A DNA stretch of 27,653 nt, taken from contig CAJXRJ010000008.1 in NCBI GenBank assembly GCA_913058555.1, positions 1 through 27,653 on the forward strand. The letters run 5' to 3'. Below are positions 14,830 through 22,304 of the stretch, one piece after another. This DNA is from an uncultured bacterium (GTDB lineage: Bacteria; Planctomycetota; UBA1135; GCA-002686595). Position 1 is the first letter of the stretch. Each line of letters starts with the position of its first letter. Under the pieces are notes generated by a model. The model did no database searches. It had not been told where the DNA came from and saw only the letters and a program-made list of their open reading frames with translations. A program made the position numbers and the translations under genes.

Positions 14830-16584
14830 ATGGAACAGCAACACCGACCGGCGGCATGCCCGCGCCGCGCATTGAATCACTCGAGATGCATCTGGGCGCA
14901 GATGGCCAGCGGCGCCTTGCTCGGTAGCCTTCTCTCCGCGCCTGTCCTGGCGGCACCCCAGGCGCGGCCCTTCACCGGACCGCTGCCGACCCCGTCCCCC
15001 GCCGATCGGGCCCGCTCGGGCTCGGCCGTCGCCGTCGGGCAGCGTGTGGCCATCGTGGGGGCGCCGGGGGACTCGGTGCGCGGACCCGACGCTGGGTCGG
15101 TTCAGGTCTACGAACGTGACGCGGTGACAGGGGCTTACACCCGGAGCCAGGTGCTCGTGCCCCCCGGGATCAGCCCGTTTGACCGTTTTGGGGCGGCCCT
15201 CTCCATGCACGGCAACCTCCTGGTCGTCGGAGCCAAGGGGGACGATGACGCCGCGCCCAATGCCGGCGCCGCCTACGTCTTTCGGCGCCCGGGGGTTGGC
15301 CAGCCGTTCTACTTCGTGGACAAGCTGACGCCCCCAAGCGGCGGCATCAGCGATTGCTACGGGGTGGCCGTGAACGTCCTCGGTGGGCGAATCGTGGTGG
15401 GGGCGCCGCGGGCGGATATTGCGGCCTTCGACGCCGGCGCCGCCTACGTTTACTCCTTCGACTTCTCGAGTGACGCCGTCGTGCTCGATGCGCTCGTGAC
15501 CCGGCAGGGTGCCCTAGCGGGTGAGAGCTTCGGGGCGTCTGTGGCTGTCTTCATGGACCAGCTCTTGATCGGCGCCACGCGCCTTGACGTCCCCCAAGGG
15601 CCGGCCAACGTCGGCGGGGTCGTCGCCTTCGAGGAAGACGCTGGGGGCGCATGGATTCAGACCCAGGTGCTTTTCCCGAGCCAGCCCACGGCGGAAGCCC
15701 AATTCGGATCAGCCCTGGCTTTCGAGCCGCCCAGGCCGGGGGTCAATGGCAGTTTGGCCGTCGGGGCGCCTGGAACAGCAGTGCCCGGCGAGGTGGTACC
15801 GCGTGGGTCGGTGACGGTCTTCCAGCGAACGGTCGACACGCCATGGCAAGGGGTCCTTAGCCACGGGCCGGGCGGAGTTCCCACGGAGTCCCGACTGGGT
15901 GAATCGCTGGTCCTTCAGGGCGACACCATTCTGGCGGGGGCGCCTGGCCGTGAGTTCGGTAGGGGCGCAGTCGACGTGATTCGGCGCGAAGCTGGCGCCT
16001 GGTCGTTCACGGATGAGCTGCTCATACCCGGGAGCGCCGACGGGGACCTCGCGGGGGCCGGCGTGGGTTTTGCGAACCAGTTCCCGGTGATCGGCGCCCC
16101 GGGCCGTGAGGTCGGCGGGGTGGACAGCGCGGGTTGGGTGTGGTCGAGCTCGGGCCTTTGGGCGCCGATAGGGGACGCGTACTGCGCACCCGCGGTCCCG
16201 AATTCCAGCGGTGAAGCGGCCGCTCTCTCCGCAAGGGGGAGCGTGATCGCAGCCGAACAGAACTTCATCCTTGAGGCGGGCTACCTGCCCGCAGGAACCT
16301 TCGGATTCGCGCTGATCAGCCGGTCCGCGTCAGTCACGCCTTCCCCGGGCGGATCGGACGGCAATCTATGCCTCGGCGGGACCATCGGTCGCTTCGCCCA
16401 GAACATCGTTCAGGCCGATCCGGGCGGACGCATGGGCATCGCCTTGGACCTTCTGGACCTTCCTTCGCCCCTGGCGCCCGCTGTGGTCGGCGGAGACACG
16501 TGGTGGTTCCAGATCTGGTTCCGGGACAGCAATCCGATCCCTACTTCAAACTTCACGAACGCCATCGGCGTGGTGTTCGACTGA
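14830..16584 (+). CDS. exported FG-GAP repeat protein with planctomycete-type C-terminal domain
   Basis: A 584-residue secreted protein. After a basic N-terminus, a hydrophobic run (ASGALLGSLLSAPVLA) ends in a likely signal peptidase site near residue 40. About seven FG-GAP-like blades follow, each pairing FG-x-ALS...VVGAP/K with a Gly/Ala-rich AGAAYVF ending. They lie near residues 60, 120, 180, 236, 292, 354 and 405 and probably form a beta-propeller. The C-terminal 120 residues contain YCAPAVPNSSGEAAALSARGS, NLCLGGTIGRF and WWFQIWFRDSN...TSNFTNAI. I associate this arrangement with many secreted planctomycete proteins; its function is unknown. An earlier TTG at 14800 would only lengthen the signal, so the ATG at 14830 is chosen. 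The gene converges on gspJ and ends in a shared hairpin. Confidence 0.85.
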   Translation: MEQQHRPAACPRRALNHSRCIWAQMASGALLGSLLSAPVLAAPQARPFTGPLPTPSPADRARSGSAVAVGQRVAIVGAPGDSVRGPDAGSVQVYERDAVTGAYTRSQVLVPPGISPFDRFGAALSMHGNLLVVGAKGDDDAAPNAGAAYVFRRPGVGQPFYFVDKLTPPSGGISDCYGVAVNVLGGRIVVGAPRADIAAFDAGAAYVYSFDFSSDAVVLDALVTRQGALAGESFGASVAVFMDQLLIGATRLDVPQGPANVGGVVAFEEDAGGAWIQTQVLFPSQPTAEAQFGSALAFEPPRPGVNGSLAVGAPGTAVPGEVVPRGSVTVFQRTVDTPWQGVLSHGPGGVPTESRLGESLVLQGDTILAGAPGREFGRGAVDVIRREAGAWSFTDELLIPGSADGDLAGAGVGFANQFPVIGAPGREVGGVDSAGWVWSSSGLWAPIGDAYCAPAVPNSSGEAAALSARGSVIAAEQNFILEAGYLPAGTFGFALISRSASVTPSPGGSDGNLCLGGTIGRFAQNIVQADPGGRMGIALDLLDLPSPLAPAVVGGDTWWFQIWFRDSNPIPTSNFTNAIGVVFD

Positions 16585-16589
16585 CTGGC

Positions 16590-16616
16590 GGGCAGCCGCT
16601 TAGCGGTTGCCCTTTT
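16590..16616 (+). terminator. intrinsic terminator of the FG-GAP gene, overlapping the end of gspJ
   Basis: GGGCAGCCGC (16590-16599) pairs with GCGGTTGCCC (16603-16612) over ten positions, counting one G-U wobble, around a TTA loop. TTTT follows at 16613-16616. On the plus strand this is a good intrinsic terminator, starting six bases after the FG-GAP stop. The minus-strand stop codon of gspJ (TAA) occupies the loop and its last codons form one arm. On the minus strand no T-tract follows, so it should terminate gspJ transcripts less well. Confidence 0.8.
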
Positions 16617-17547
16617 GGCCGGTTTGGGTGATGCCCTCGTTGACGGCGCCGTCATCGAAGCCCTGGCCCTGCTGACCGTTGATGTTCTCATTGCCGGTCG
16701 GATCGTCGCCGTTCCCGGTGGCTGACGCTGCGCCGCCGGGGGCCGTCGGGATCGCGAGGCGCGGGATGGCGCCTTCCTCGAAGCGCAGGCGCTCGGGGAA
16801 GCGGATCACCCGGATGTAGTCGATCGTGCGCCGATCCGAGCCCGTAAAGTTCAGGGACTCGCGATCGATGCGCGGTTTGATTTCGATCGTCAGAGTGATC
16901 CGAATGAAGGCCGGCAGGCCCACCAGCTCCGGGTCCCCGGCGCTGGGGCCCCATTCGTCCACGGGGTCTGAGTCGGGTCCATCTTCGGCGAAGACCTCGA
17001 TGGCGAAGCCCTTCACCCGGTCGGACAGAAACGTGTACTCCCCGCCGCGCATGGGCTCGTCGTCAATGCCGAAGTCCTCCCGCCGGTAGATCTCGAGGAA
17101 CTCGTCATTCTCTCGGCTCGGGCGCAGGACGTAGCCCACCTCGTTGACGTCCGAGATCATGGGCTCTTCGTCGTCCTGTTGGTCCGGCAGGGTGACGAGG
17201 CTATCGGCCGTCGTTACGAAGTCGATGCGGTCGGCGTCCTGACCGTTGACCGTGCGGTCGGTGATGTCCAACCAGAACGCGCGCTCGCGGTTCATGGTGA
17301 AGATCCCGTGGAGGTCCGCCACGATCATCTCGAGGACCGCGGGGCCAGCGAGCTGCGTCTCTTGGTAGTTGTGGATCGTGTCGCGGGTCTGGCGCGCGAT
17401 GGTCATCAGCTTGGTAATGCTGACGAACATCATGCCCATGATCATCGTGACGATCATCACCTCGACGAGACTGAAGCCGGTCTGGCCGCTTCTCTGGGAG
17501 CTGCGGGACGTGCCCGCCAGTCGTCTGATGCGAGTCATGGTCATCAT
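16600..17547 (-). CDS. gspJ: type II secretion minor pseudopilin, GspJ-like
   Basis: A 315-residue prepilin-like protein and the last gene of the secretion operon. The prepilin peptidase site is clear: Gly24 before FSLVEVMIV, with Glu five residues into the mature protein, then a hydrophobic helix (VMIVTMIMGMMFVSITKLM). The soluble part has a pattern fitting GspJ: an early helix, then beta-rich sequence ending in a long strand region. The C-terminal 60 residues are Gly/Asn/Gln-rich (GNENINGQQGQGF) and probably disordered. GspJ would join GspI and GspH in the tip of the pseudopilus. The start overlaps the gspI stop by ATGA, which fixes it. The name rests on gene order and the prepilin signature more than on sequence detail. 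Confidence 0.8.
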   Translation of the reverse strand: MMTMTRIRRLAGTSRSSQRSGQTGFSLVEVMIVTMIMGMMFVSITKLMTIARQTRDTIHNYQETQLAGPAVLEMIVADLHGIFTMNRERAFWLDITDRTVNGQDADRIDFVTTADSLVTLPDQQDDEEPMISDVNEVGYVLRPSRENDEFLEIYRREDFGIDDEPMRGGEYTFLSDRVKGFAIEVFAEDGPDSDPVDEWGPSAGDPELVGLPAFIRITLTIEIKPRIDRESLNFTGSDRRTIDYIRVIRFPERLRFEEGAIPRLAIPTAPGGAASATGNGDDPTGNENINGQQGQGFDDGAVNEGITQTGQKGNR

Positions 17548-18173
17548 TGATCCTCACCGCCAGTATCGCCCCGGTCGCCGCCCACCGATCGGTCGGCGGT
17601 GACGTCCGCGTCTTCGTCCTCTTCTTCGCCGTAGATCTCGACCCAGTCGACCCACTCCTCAATCACGAGCTCGTTGGGGCGTTCGCCAAAGGGGGGGAAG
17701 ACGACTCGCACTTTGATCTTCTCGAAGGGCTCTCTCGCTTCCTCGTCCTCCTCTTCGTCTGACTCGTCCTCACGATCCTGCTCCCAGCTCCGCCGCTCGG
17801 CGAGGTTGTCATAGGGGCGTTCGACGTCGCCTTGCTCTTCAAGGGCGTCTTCGCCGAGGGCCACTTCCCAGCTGAAGCTGGGCTCATCCTTGTCGGAGAA
17901 GTCGCCCGTGTCGCCCGACTCGAGCTCTTCGCGGTAGAGACCGGCCTTGATCTCTCCCATCAACCCGACGCCTAGCTCGTAAGCGGTCTTGCGCTGCTTC
18001 GTGTAGAACGCGGCCATCTTCGCGCCCTGGAGACCCTGGAGCACGTAGATCAACATCAGGGCCACGATGGCGATCGTGACTGCGGCCTCAGCGAGGGTGA
18101 AGCCGCCGCGGGCTGCGTGGCTCCCGTGGGCTGCAGCCGGGCGCGCGCCCAAAGTTCTCGGGATCACTTTCAT
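17544..18173 (-). CDS. gspI: type II secretion minor pseudopilin, GspI-like, with acidic insertion
   Basis: A 209-residue prepilin-like protein. Gly24 precedes FTLAEAAVTIAIVALM with Glu at mature position 5. The hydrophobic helix continues into QGLQGAKMAAFYTKQRKTAYELG, as in GspI. The family is usually about 120-130 residues; this one is longer because of a strongly acidic run at about 125-150 (EQDREDESDEEEDEE) and an acidic Gly/Asp-rich tail. Between them, KVRVVFPPFGERPNELVIEEWVDWV looks like the closing strands. Acidic stretches could bind calcium or interact with cargo, but this is a guess. Both ends overlap neighbours by ATGA (gspH before, gspJ after), which indicates tight translational coupling. 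Confidence 0.82.
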   Translation of the reverse strand: MKVIPRTLGARPAAAHGSHAARGGFTLAEAAVTIAIVALMLIYVLQGLQGAKMAAFYTKQRKTAYELGVGLMGEIKAGLYREELESGDTGDFSDKDEPSFSWEVALGEDALEEQGDVERPYDNLAERRSWEQDREDESDEEEDEEAREPFEKIKVRVVFPPFGERPNELVIEEWVDWVEIYGEEEDEDADVTADRSVGGDRGDTGGEDQ

Positions 18174-18760
18174 TCGAAGTCACCGTCCTCTGGAGCATCG
18201 CGCTCGTACACACCGCGGTGGAACTTGAAGGTGCCCGTGAGGGCAAGAATCTCGATGGTGTAGGTGTTCTCGTACTTGGGCTGAGCCAGGAACACCGTGT
18301 GCCCCGAGGCTGCGCCGCGGCCGTTGAAGCGCGAACAAATCTGGCCATCGGCGTAGGTGATTCCGGCGACGCTGATCGCCGTGATCTCCACGCCCGTAGG
18401 CATGTTGGTCCAGGGCGTGGCGTAGCGCTCCAGGCTGGTGTCTTCTTCGTTGAACACGCCGCCCTGCAGGGCGAAGGGCGTCAGGCGACGGTAGCGGTTC
18501 TCGTCGATGTCGTACTCGATGTAGTACTCGAGGCTGCGACTGATGGCTTCGGATCGCAGGGTCCGGAGCTCCTCCGTGAGGGCGCGAACGGCGGTGCCGA
18601 GGCGTTGCTTTGGGAGGAACGTATCGAGGCTCGAGCCGGCGACCACGGCCATGGTGGCGAGGATCAGGCCCACCACCATGAGCTCGATCAGGCTGAAGCC
18701 AGCCCGATTCGTCCCGGCGCCCCGGCGGAGCGCGGGGACCAATTGTCGAGCTGTCTTCAT
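18170..18760 (-). CDS. gspH: type II secretion minor pseudopilin, GspH-like
   Basis: A 196-residue prepilin-like protein. The cleavage site is Gly21 before FSLIELMVVGLILATMAVV, with Glu at mature position 5. After the helix comes ALTEELRTLRSEAISRS, the amphipathic segment typical of GspH/FimT proteins, then a beta-rich domain ending GTFKFHRGVYERD. Length and order fit GspH. It starts five bases after gspG and overlaps gspI by ATGA. In a pseudopilus GspH links the minor tip to the major pilin GspG. Confidence 0.85.
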   Translation of the reverse strand: MKTARQLVPALRRGAGTNRAGFSLIELMVVGLILATMAVVAGSSLDTFLPKQRLGTAVRALTEELRTLRSEAISRSLEYYIEYDIDENRYRRLTPFALQGGVFNEEDTSLERYATPWTNMPTGVEITAISVAGITYADGQICSRFNGRGAASGHTVFLAQPKYENTYTIEILALTGTFKFHRGVYERDAPEDGDFE

Positions 18761-18765
18761 CGGAA

Positions 18766-19197
18766 TCAGATCTCCTGGTTCCTGATCATCTTGTTGTTGA
18801 AGTCGCGGTTCTTGCCTTCGCCGCCCTCGGCTTTGTCCGCGCCATAGGTCCAGATCAGAAGGTCATCCCCGTCGAGCTCCAGGATGAACTCTTGGCCCCA
18901 CGGGTCCTTCGGGACCGTTTCTTGGTTCAGGTACTTGGCGCCGGCAGCGTCCGTGGTGACCAGCTGCTCGAGGGTCTCGGGGTAGTTGTTGTTGTCGAGG
19001 TAGTACTGCGTACAGGCATCCTCGATGGCCGCGATGCTCGCCTTGGCGACGCCCACTTGCGACGTGCCCAGCTTACTGATCACGTTCGGGGCTACGACGG
19101 TGACGAGGAGGCCGATGATCACGATCACGACCATGAGCTCCGCGAGGGAGAAGCCAGATTGGCGGGCGCGCCGCCGGTATTGGGTGGGTGCTTTCAT
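18766..19197 (-). CDS. gspG: type II secretion major pseudopilin GspG
   Basis: A 143-residue protein forming the shaft of the pseudopilus that pushes cargo out through GspD. Gly15 precedes FSLAELMVVIVIIGLLVTVVAPN, with Glu at mature position 5. The globular part has DPWGQEF and GADKAEGGEGKNRDF near the C-terminus. In characterised GspG this second stretch forms a calcium-binding loop; here it reads GADKAEGG where GADGxEGG is common. The ATG at 19197 is chosen over a TTG three codons earlier. Pyrimidine-rich sequence and no Shine-Dalgarno precede it. It is separated from gspF by 99 bases holding a hairpin, the largest gap in this operon. Confidence 0.92.
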   Translation of the reverse strand: MKAPTQYRRRARQSGFSLAELMVVIVIIGLLVTVVAPNVISKLGTSQVGVAKASIAAIEDACTQYYLDNNNYPETLEQLVTTDAAGAKYLNQETVPKDPWGQEFILELDGDDLLIWTYGADKAEGGEGKNRDFNNKMIRNQEI

Positions 19198-19265
19198 GGG
19201 AATCAAGGGACGACTGAGAGGGGCGCACCATGCAGGCGCGCGGCTATTTCTTTTGGACTAGGGAC

Positions 19266-19292
19266 CCGGTGATTGAATCGAGAATTCACCGG
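19266..19292 (-). promoter_or_regulatory. stem-loop in the gspF-gspG spacer
   Basis: Seven bases CCGGTGA (19266-19272) pair with TCACCGG (19286-19292) around a 13-base loop, a few bases after the gspF stop. Read on the minus strand it is followed by GTCCCTAGTCC, not a T-tract, so termination is unlikely to be strong. A stem-loop here could partly attenuate transcription or protect the downstream message, letting the major pseudopilin and the minor ones be made at levels different from gspDEF. This is inference from position. Confidence 0.45.
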
Positions 19293-19296
19293 CCTC

Positions 19297-20574
19297 CTAG
19301 GTGACTTGGCCGATTTCGAGAATCGGAACCACGATGGCGAACACGATGTAACCGACGACCGATGCGAGCAGGATGATCATGATCGGCTCCAGGAGGCTTG
19401 TGAAGCGCTCTGCGGCCACTTCGATCTCCTCGTCGTACGCGACGGCGATACGGTCGAGCATCTGCTCCAGCTCGCCGGACTGCTCTCCCACGGCCACCAT
19501 GTAGCCGACGGTCGAGGGGAAGGCGCCCGTCTTTTTGAGGGGCGTGGCGATGTCCGTTCCTTCGATGACGCGCTCGCGGATATGGGCCGTGGCGTCGGCC
19601 ACCACGCGGTTGCCCACGACGGCCTGTGTGATCTCCAGGGACTGGATCACGGGCACGCCGCTTTGAAGAAGCGTCGAGAGGGTGCGGGTGAAGCGTGCCA
19701 CCGAGGCGCGCCTGAGAAGGTCGCCGAGGACGGGCATGCCGAGCATGAGCTTGTCGATGCGCAGGCGGCCCGGGCCGCCCTTCTTGTAGATGCGCTCAAA
19801 GATCAAAGAGATGATGCCCATGCTCAAGAAGACCAACCACCACCACGACTTGAAGAACTCGCTCGCGGTCACAAGGACCTGGGTCGATGGGGGCAGCTCC
19901 TGGTTTTGGTCCATGAGCATCTTCGTGATCTCTGGCACCACCTTGGCCATGAGGATCGTCACGACGATCATGCCGATCACGATCATCATCACCGGGTAGG
20001 TGAGGGCGCCGACGATCTTGCGCTTGAGTTTGCGCTGGCTCTGGAGGTAGTCCGCGAGGCGCGCGAGCACCGTGTCCAGGTTGCCCGACGCTTGGCCGGC
20101 GCGAACCATGTTGACGTAAAGCGGCGTGAACCAGCCGGGGTGCTTGCCGAGGGCGTCGGCGAGGTTGAGTCCCTGCTGGATGTCCTCGCGGATCTCGCGG
20201 CAGAGGGTCTCCACGCGGCGTTGCTCCGCCTGGTCCACGAGGGCCGTGAGGGCCTCGTTCAAGGCGATACCGGACCCGAGGAGGGTCGCGAGCTGGCGGG
20301 TCATGCCCGAGACGATGTCCGTCTCTCGGCCGCCGGGGCCCTGGGTCGCCGCGCGCGCGGCGAGGGCCGACGCGAGCTTGCCAGAGGATTTCTTGCCGGT
20401 CGTGACGCCCTTGGCGTGCCTGACCTTGCGGCCACCACGGGTCTCCTGGAGCTTCGAGACGAGCAGGTTCTCACGGCGCAGTTTGCTCCGCGCGTCGCGC
20501 TCTGAATCCGCGTCGACGATGCCGCTCTTGACGGCGCCGCCGGTTGCGAAGGCCTTGTACTCGTAGATAGGCAT
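19297..20574 (-). CDS. gspF: type II secretion inner-membrane platform protein GspF
   Basis: A 425-residue polytopic protein that anchors the ATPase GspE and transmits its motion to the pseudopilus. It starts MPIYEYKAF, the family's usual opening. Two repeated GspF domains are visible. The first runs from about residue 88 (VSGMTRQLATLLGSGIALNEAL) through GWFTPLYVNMVRAGQASGNLDTVL to a span near 190-210. The second runs from about 285 (RASVARFTRTLSTLLQSGVPVIQSL) through STVGYMVAVGEQSGELEQML to a final span near 400-420. Each copy carries the conserved G-E/Q-x-SG element. The start codon shares one base with the gspE stop (TGATG), so the two genes are translationally coupled. The length is normal. 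Confidence 0.95.
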   Translation of the reverse strand: MPIYEYKAFATGGAVKSGIVDADSERDARSKLRRENLLVSKLQETRGGRKVRHAKGVTTGKKSSGKLASALAARAATQGPGGRETDIVSGMTRQLATLLGSGIALNEALTALVDQAEQRRVETLCREIREDIQQGLNLADALGKHPGWFTPLYVNMVRAGQASGNLDTVLARLADYLQSQRKLKRKIVGALTYPVMMIVIGMIVVTILMAKVVPEITKMLMDQNQELPPSTQVLVTASEFFKSWWWLVFLSMGIISLIFERIYKKGGPGRLRIDKLMLGMPVLGDLLRRASVARFTRTLSTLLQSGVPVIQSLEITQAVVGNRVVADATAHIRERVIEGTDIATPLKKTGAFPSTVGYMVAVGEQSGELEQMLDRIAVAYDEEIEVAAERFTSLLEPIMIILLASVVGYIVFAIVVPILEIGQVT

Positions 20575-22274
20575 CAGACGTCGAGCTGGGTCACCCGGAG
20601 GACCTCGTCAGGTGTCGTGAGCCCCTGGCGAATCTTGTCTTGGCCGTCGATGCGCAGGGTCTGGTTGCCCTCGGCGATCTGAGCCTTCTTGATGGCGGTG
20701 GCGCTCGCGCCATCCATGACCATGGTGCGGATCTTCTCGTTGACGGGGAGGAACTCGTAGATAGCGGTACGACCGGCGTAGCCAGAGTGGAAGCACTCGT
20801 CGCAGCCCGGCCCGTAGGCGATCTCGCCGTTTAGCTCCTCGGGCTTCATGTTCACCTTGCTCAGCTTCGCCCGCCACTCGTCGTTGATGGGCTCGATGAC
20901 CTTGCAGTGGGGGCAGATCGTCCGGACGAGGCGTTGGGCAATGATCAGGACGATCGAGGAGGCCACGAGGTAGGCCTCGACGCCCTGGTCGACCATTCGC
21001 GTGATCGTGCTCGCAGCGTCATTCGTGTGAACCGTGGAGAACACGAGGTGGCCGGTGAGCGCCGCGCGGATGGCGACCTCAGCGGTCTCGAGGTCACGGA
21101 TCTCGCCGACCATCATGACGTCCGGGTCCTGGCGCAGGAAAGAGCGCAGGCCCGACGCGAACGTCAGTCCCTTCTTCGTATTGACCTGGACCTGGCTGAC
21201 GCCGCCAACGGCGTACTCGACCGGATCCTCGATGGTGAGGATGTTCTTCTTGGTCGTGTCGATCTCCGACATGGCCGCGTAGAGCGTCGTCGTCTTACCG
21301 GATCCAGTGGGGCCCGTGACGAGCACGATGCCGTGGTTGTAATCAAGGTAGCCGCGGATCATCTCGAGGTCCTGGGGCTTGAGCCCAATCTCCTCGAGGC
21401 GGTAGAGCTTGGCCGTCTTGTCGAGGAGTCGCATGACGATGCGCTCGCCCGTGCTGGTGGGCACGGAGCTGATACGCACGTCGACCTCGCCGTCGCCCAA
21501 GCGAATCGACGCCCGGCCGTCCTGGGGCAGGCGGCGCTCGGCGATGTCCATCTTGCCCATGACCTTGACACGACTGATGATCGCGTCCTGAACGCGCTTC
21601 GGGATCGCGTCCATGTCATAGAGGATGCCGTCGATCCGGAATCGGACCTGCATGCGGTCGATGTACGGCTGGAAGTGCACATCGGACGCGCGCAGCTTGA
21701 GGGCCTGGAACAAGATCGTGTTGACGAGCTTGATGATCGGCGCCTTGTTCGAGACGTCGAGTACGTCCTCGGAGTCGTCGATCTCGGCGGCGAGGGAACC
21801 GATGTCCCCATCCTCGGCGACGGCGTCCAGCGCCGCGTCCATGCCATCCGCCTTGTGGCGGTAGGCACGGGCGATGAGGGTCGTGATCTCTGGCTTCGGC
21901 GCCAGGACCGCGTCCACTTCGACGCCGAGCAAAGAGCTCAGGTCGTCCATGGGGTGCGGGTCGAGCGGCGAGCAGGTCGCGACCTTGAGTCCGTCCTCGG
22001 TTGCTTCGAGGGCCACCAGGTTGTAGTTCCGCGCGAAGTGCACGGGAACGTTGTCCACGAAGTTGGCGGGCACCTTCGTGCCATCGAGGCTCTTGCGGAA
22101 TTCGTAGCCGAGAAGCTTCGCGTAGATCTGGAGGAGAACGTTCTCCTCCATGTAGTCCTTCGTGAGAATGACTCGGTCGAGGGACTCGCCGTTGGCGGCG
22201 GCGATCCCTCTGCATTCCTCAAGTCGATCGCGGGTGAGTCCCGCGTCGAGCAACATGTCTCCGATGCTAACCAT
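20574..22274 (-). CDS. gspE: type II secretion ATPase GspE
   Basis: A 566-residue cytoplasmic hexameric ATPase that powers pseudopilus assembly. An N-terminal N1E-like domain (about 1-110) binds the inner-membrane platform. The ATPase core has Walker A at 321-328 (GPTGSGKT), an Asp box near 346-353 (LTIEDPVE), Walker B at 385-394 (DVMMVGEIRD) and a His box near 409-418 (HLVFSTVHTN). A four-Cys zinc site is complete at Cys454/Cys457 and Cys491/Cys494, which is typical of secretion and pilus ATPases of this group. Type IV pilus PilB proteins look similar; the neighbouring secretin and pseudopilins favour GspE. It begins 30 bases after gspD and ends on the gspF start. Confidence 0.95.
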   Translation of the reverse strand: MVSIGDMLLDAGLTRDRLEECRGIAAANGESLDRVILTKDYMEENVLLQIYAKLLGYEFRKSLDGTKVPANFVDNVPVHFARNYNLVALEATEDGLKVATCSPLDPHPMDDLSSLLGVEVDAVLAPKPEITTLIARAYRHKADGMDAALDAVAEDGDIGSLAAEIDDSEDVLDVSNKAPIIKLVNTILFQALKLRASDVHFQPYIDRMQVRFRIDGILYDMDAIPKRVQDAIISRVKVMGKMDIAERRLPQDGRASIRLGDGEVDVRISSVPTSTGERIVMRLLDKTAKLYRLEEIGLKPQDLEMIRGYLDYNHGIVLVTGPTGSGKTTTLYAAMSEIDTTKKNILTIEDPVEYAVGGVSQVQVNTKKGLTFASGLRSFLRQDPDVMMVGEIRDLETAEVAIRAALTGHLVFSTVHTNDAASTITRMVDQGVEAYLVASSIVLIIAQRLVRTICPHCKVIEPINDEWRAKLSKVNMKPEELNGEIAYGPGCDECFHSGYAGRTAIYEFLPVNEKIRTMVMDGASATAIKKAQIAEGNQTLRIDGQDKIRQGLTTPDEVLRVTQLDV

Positions 22275-22304
22275 GGTGGATGGGTGGCCCTGGGAGCCCG
22301 TGGA

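Noticed and set aside
19273..20505. Long plus-strand open frame of 410 codons opposite gspF
   Set aside because: It is antisense to gspF, which has clear domain repeats. The product is His/Asp/Arg-rich low-complexity sequence.
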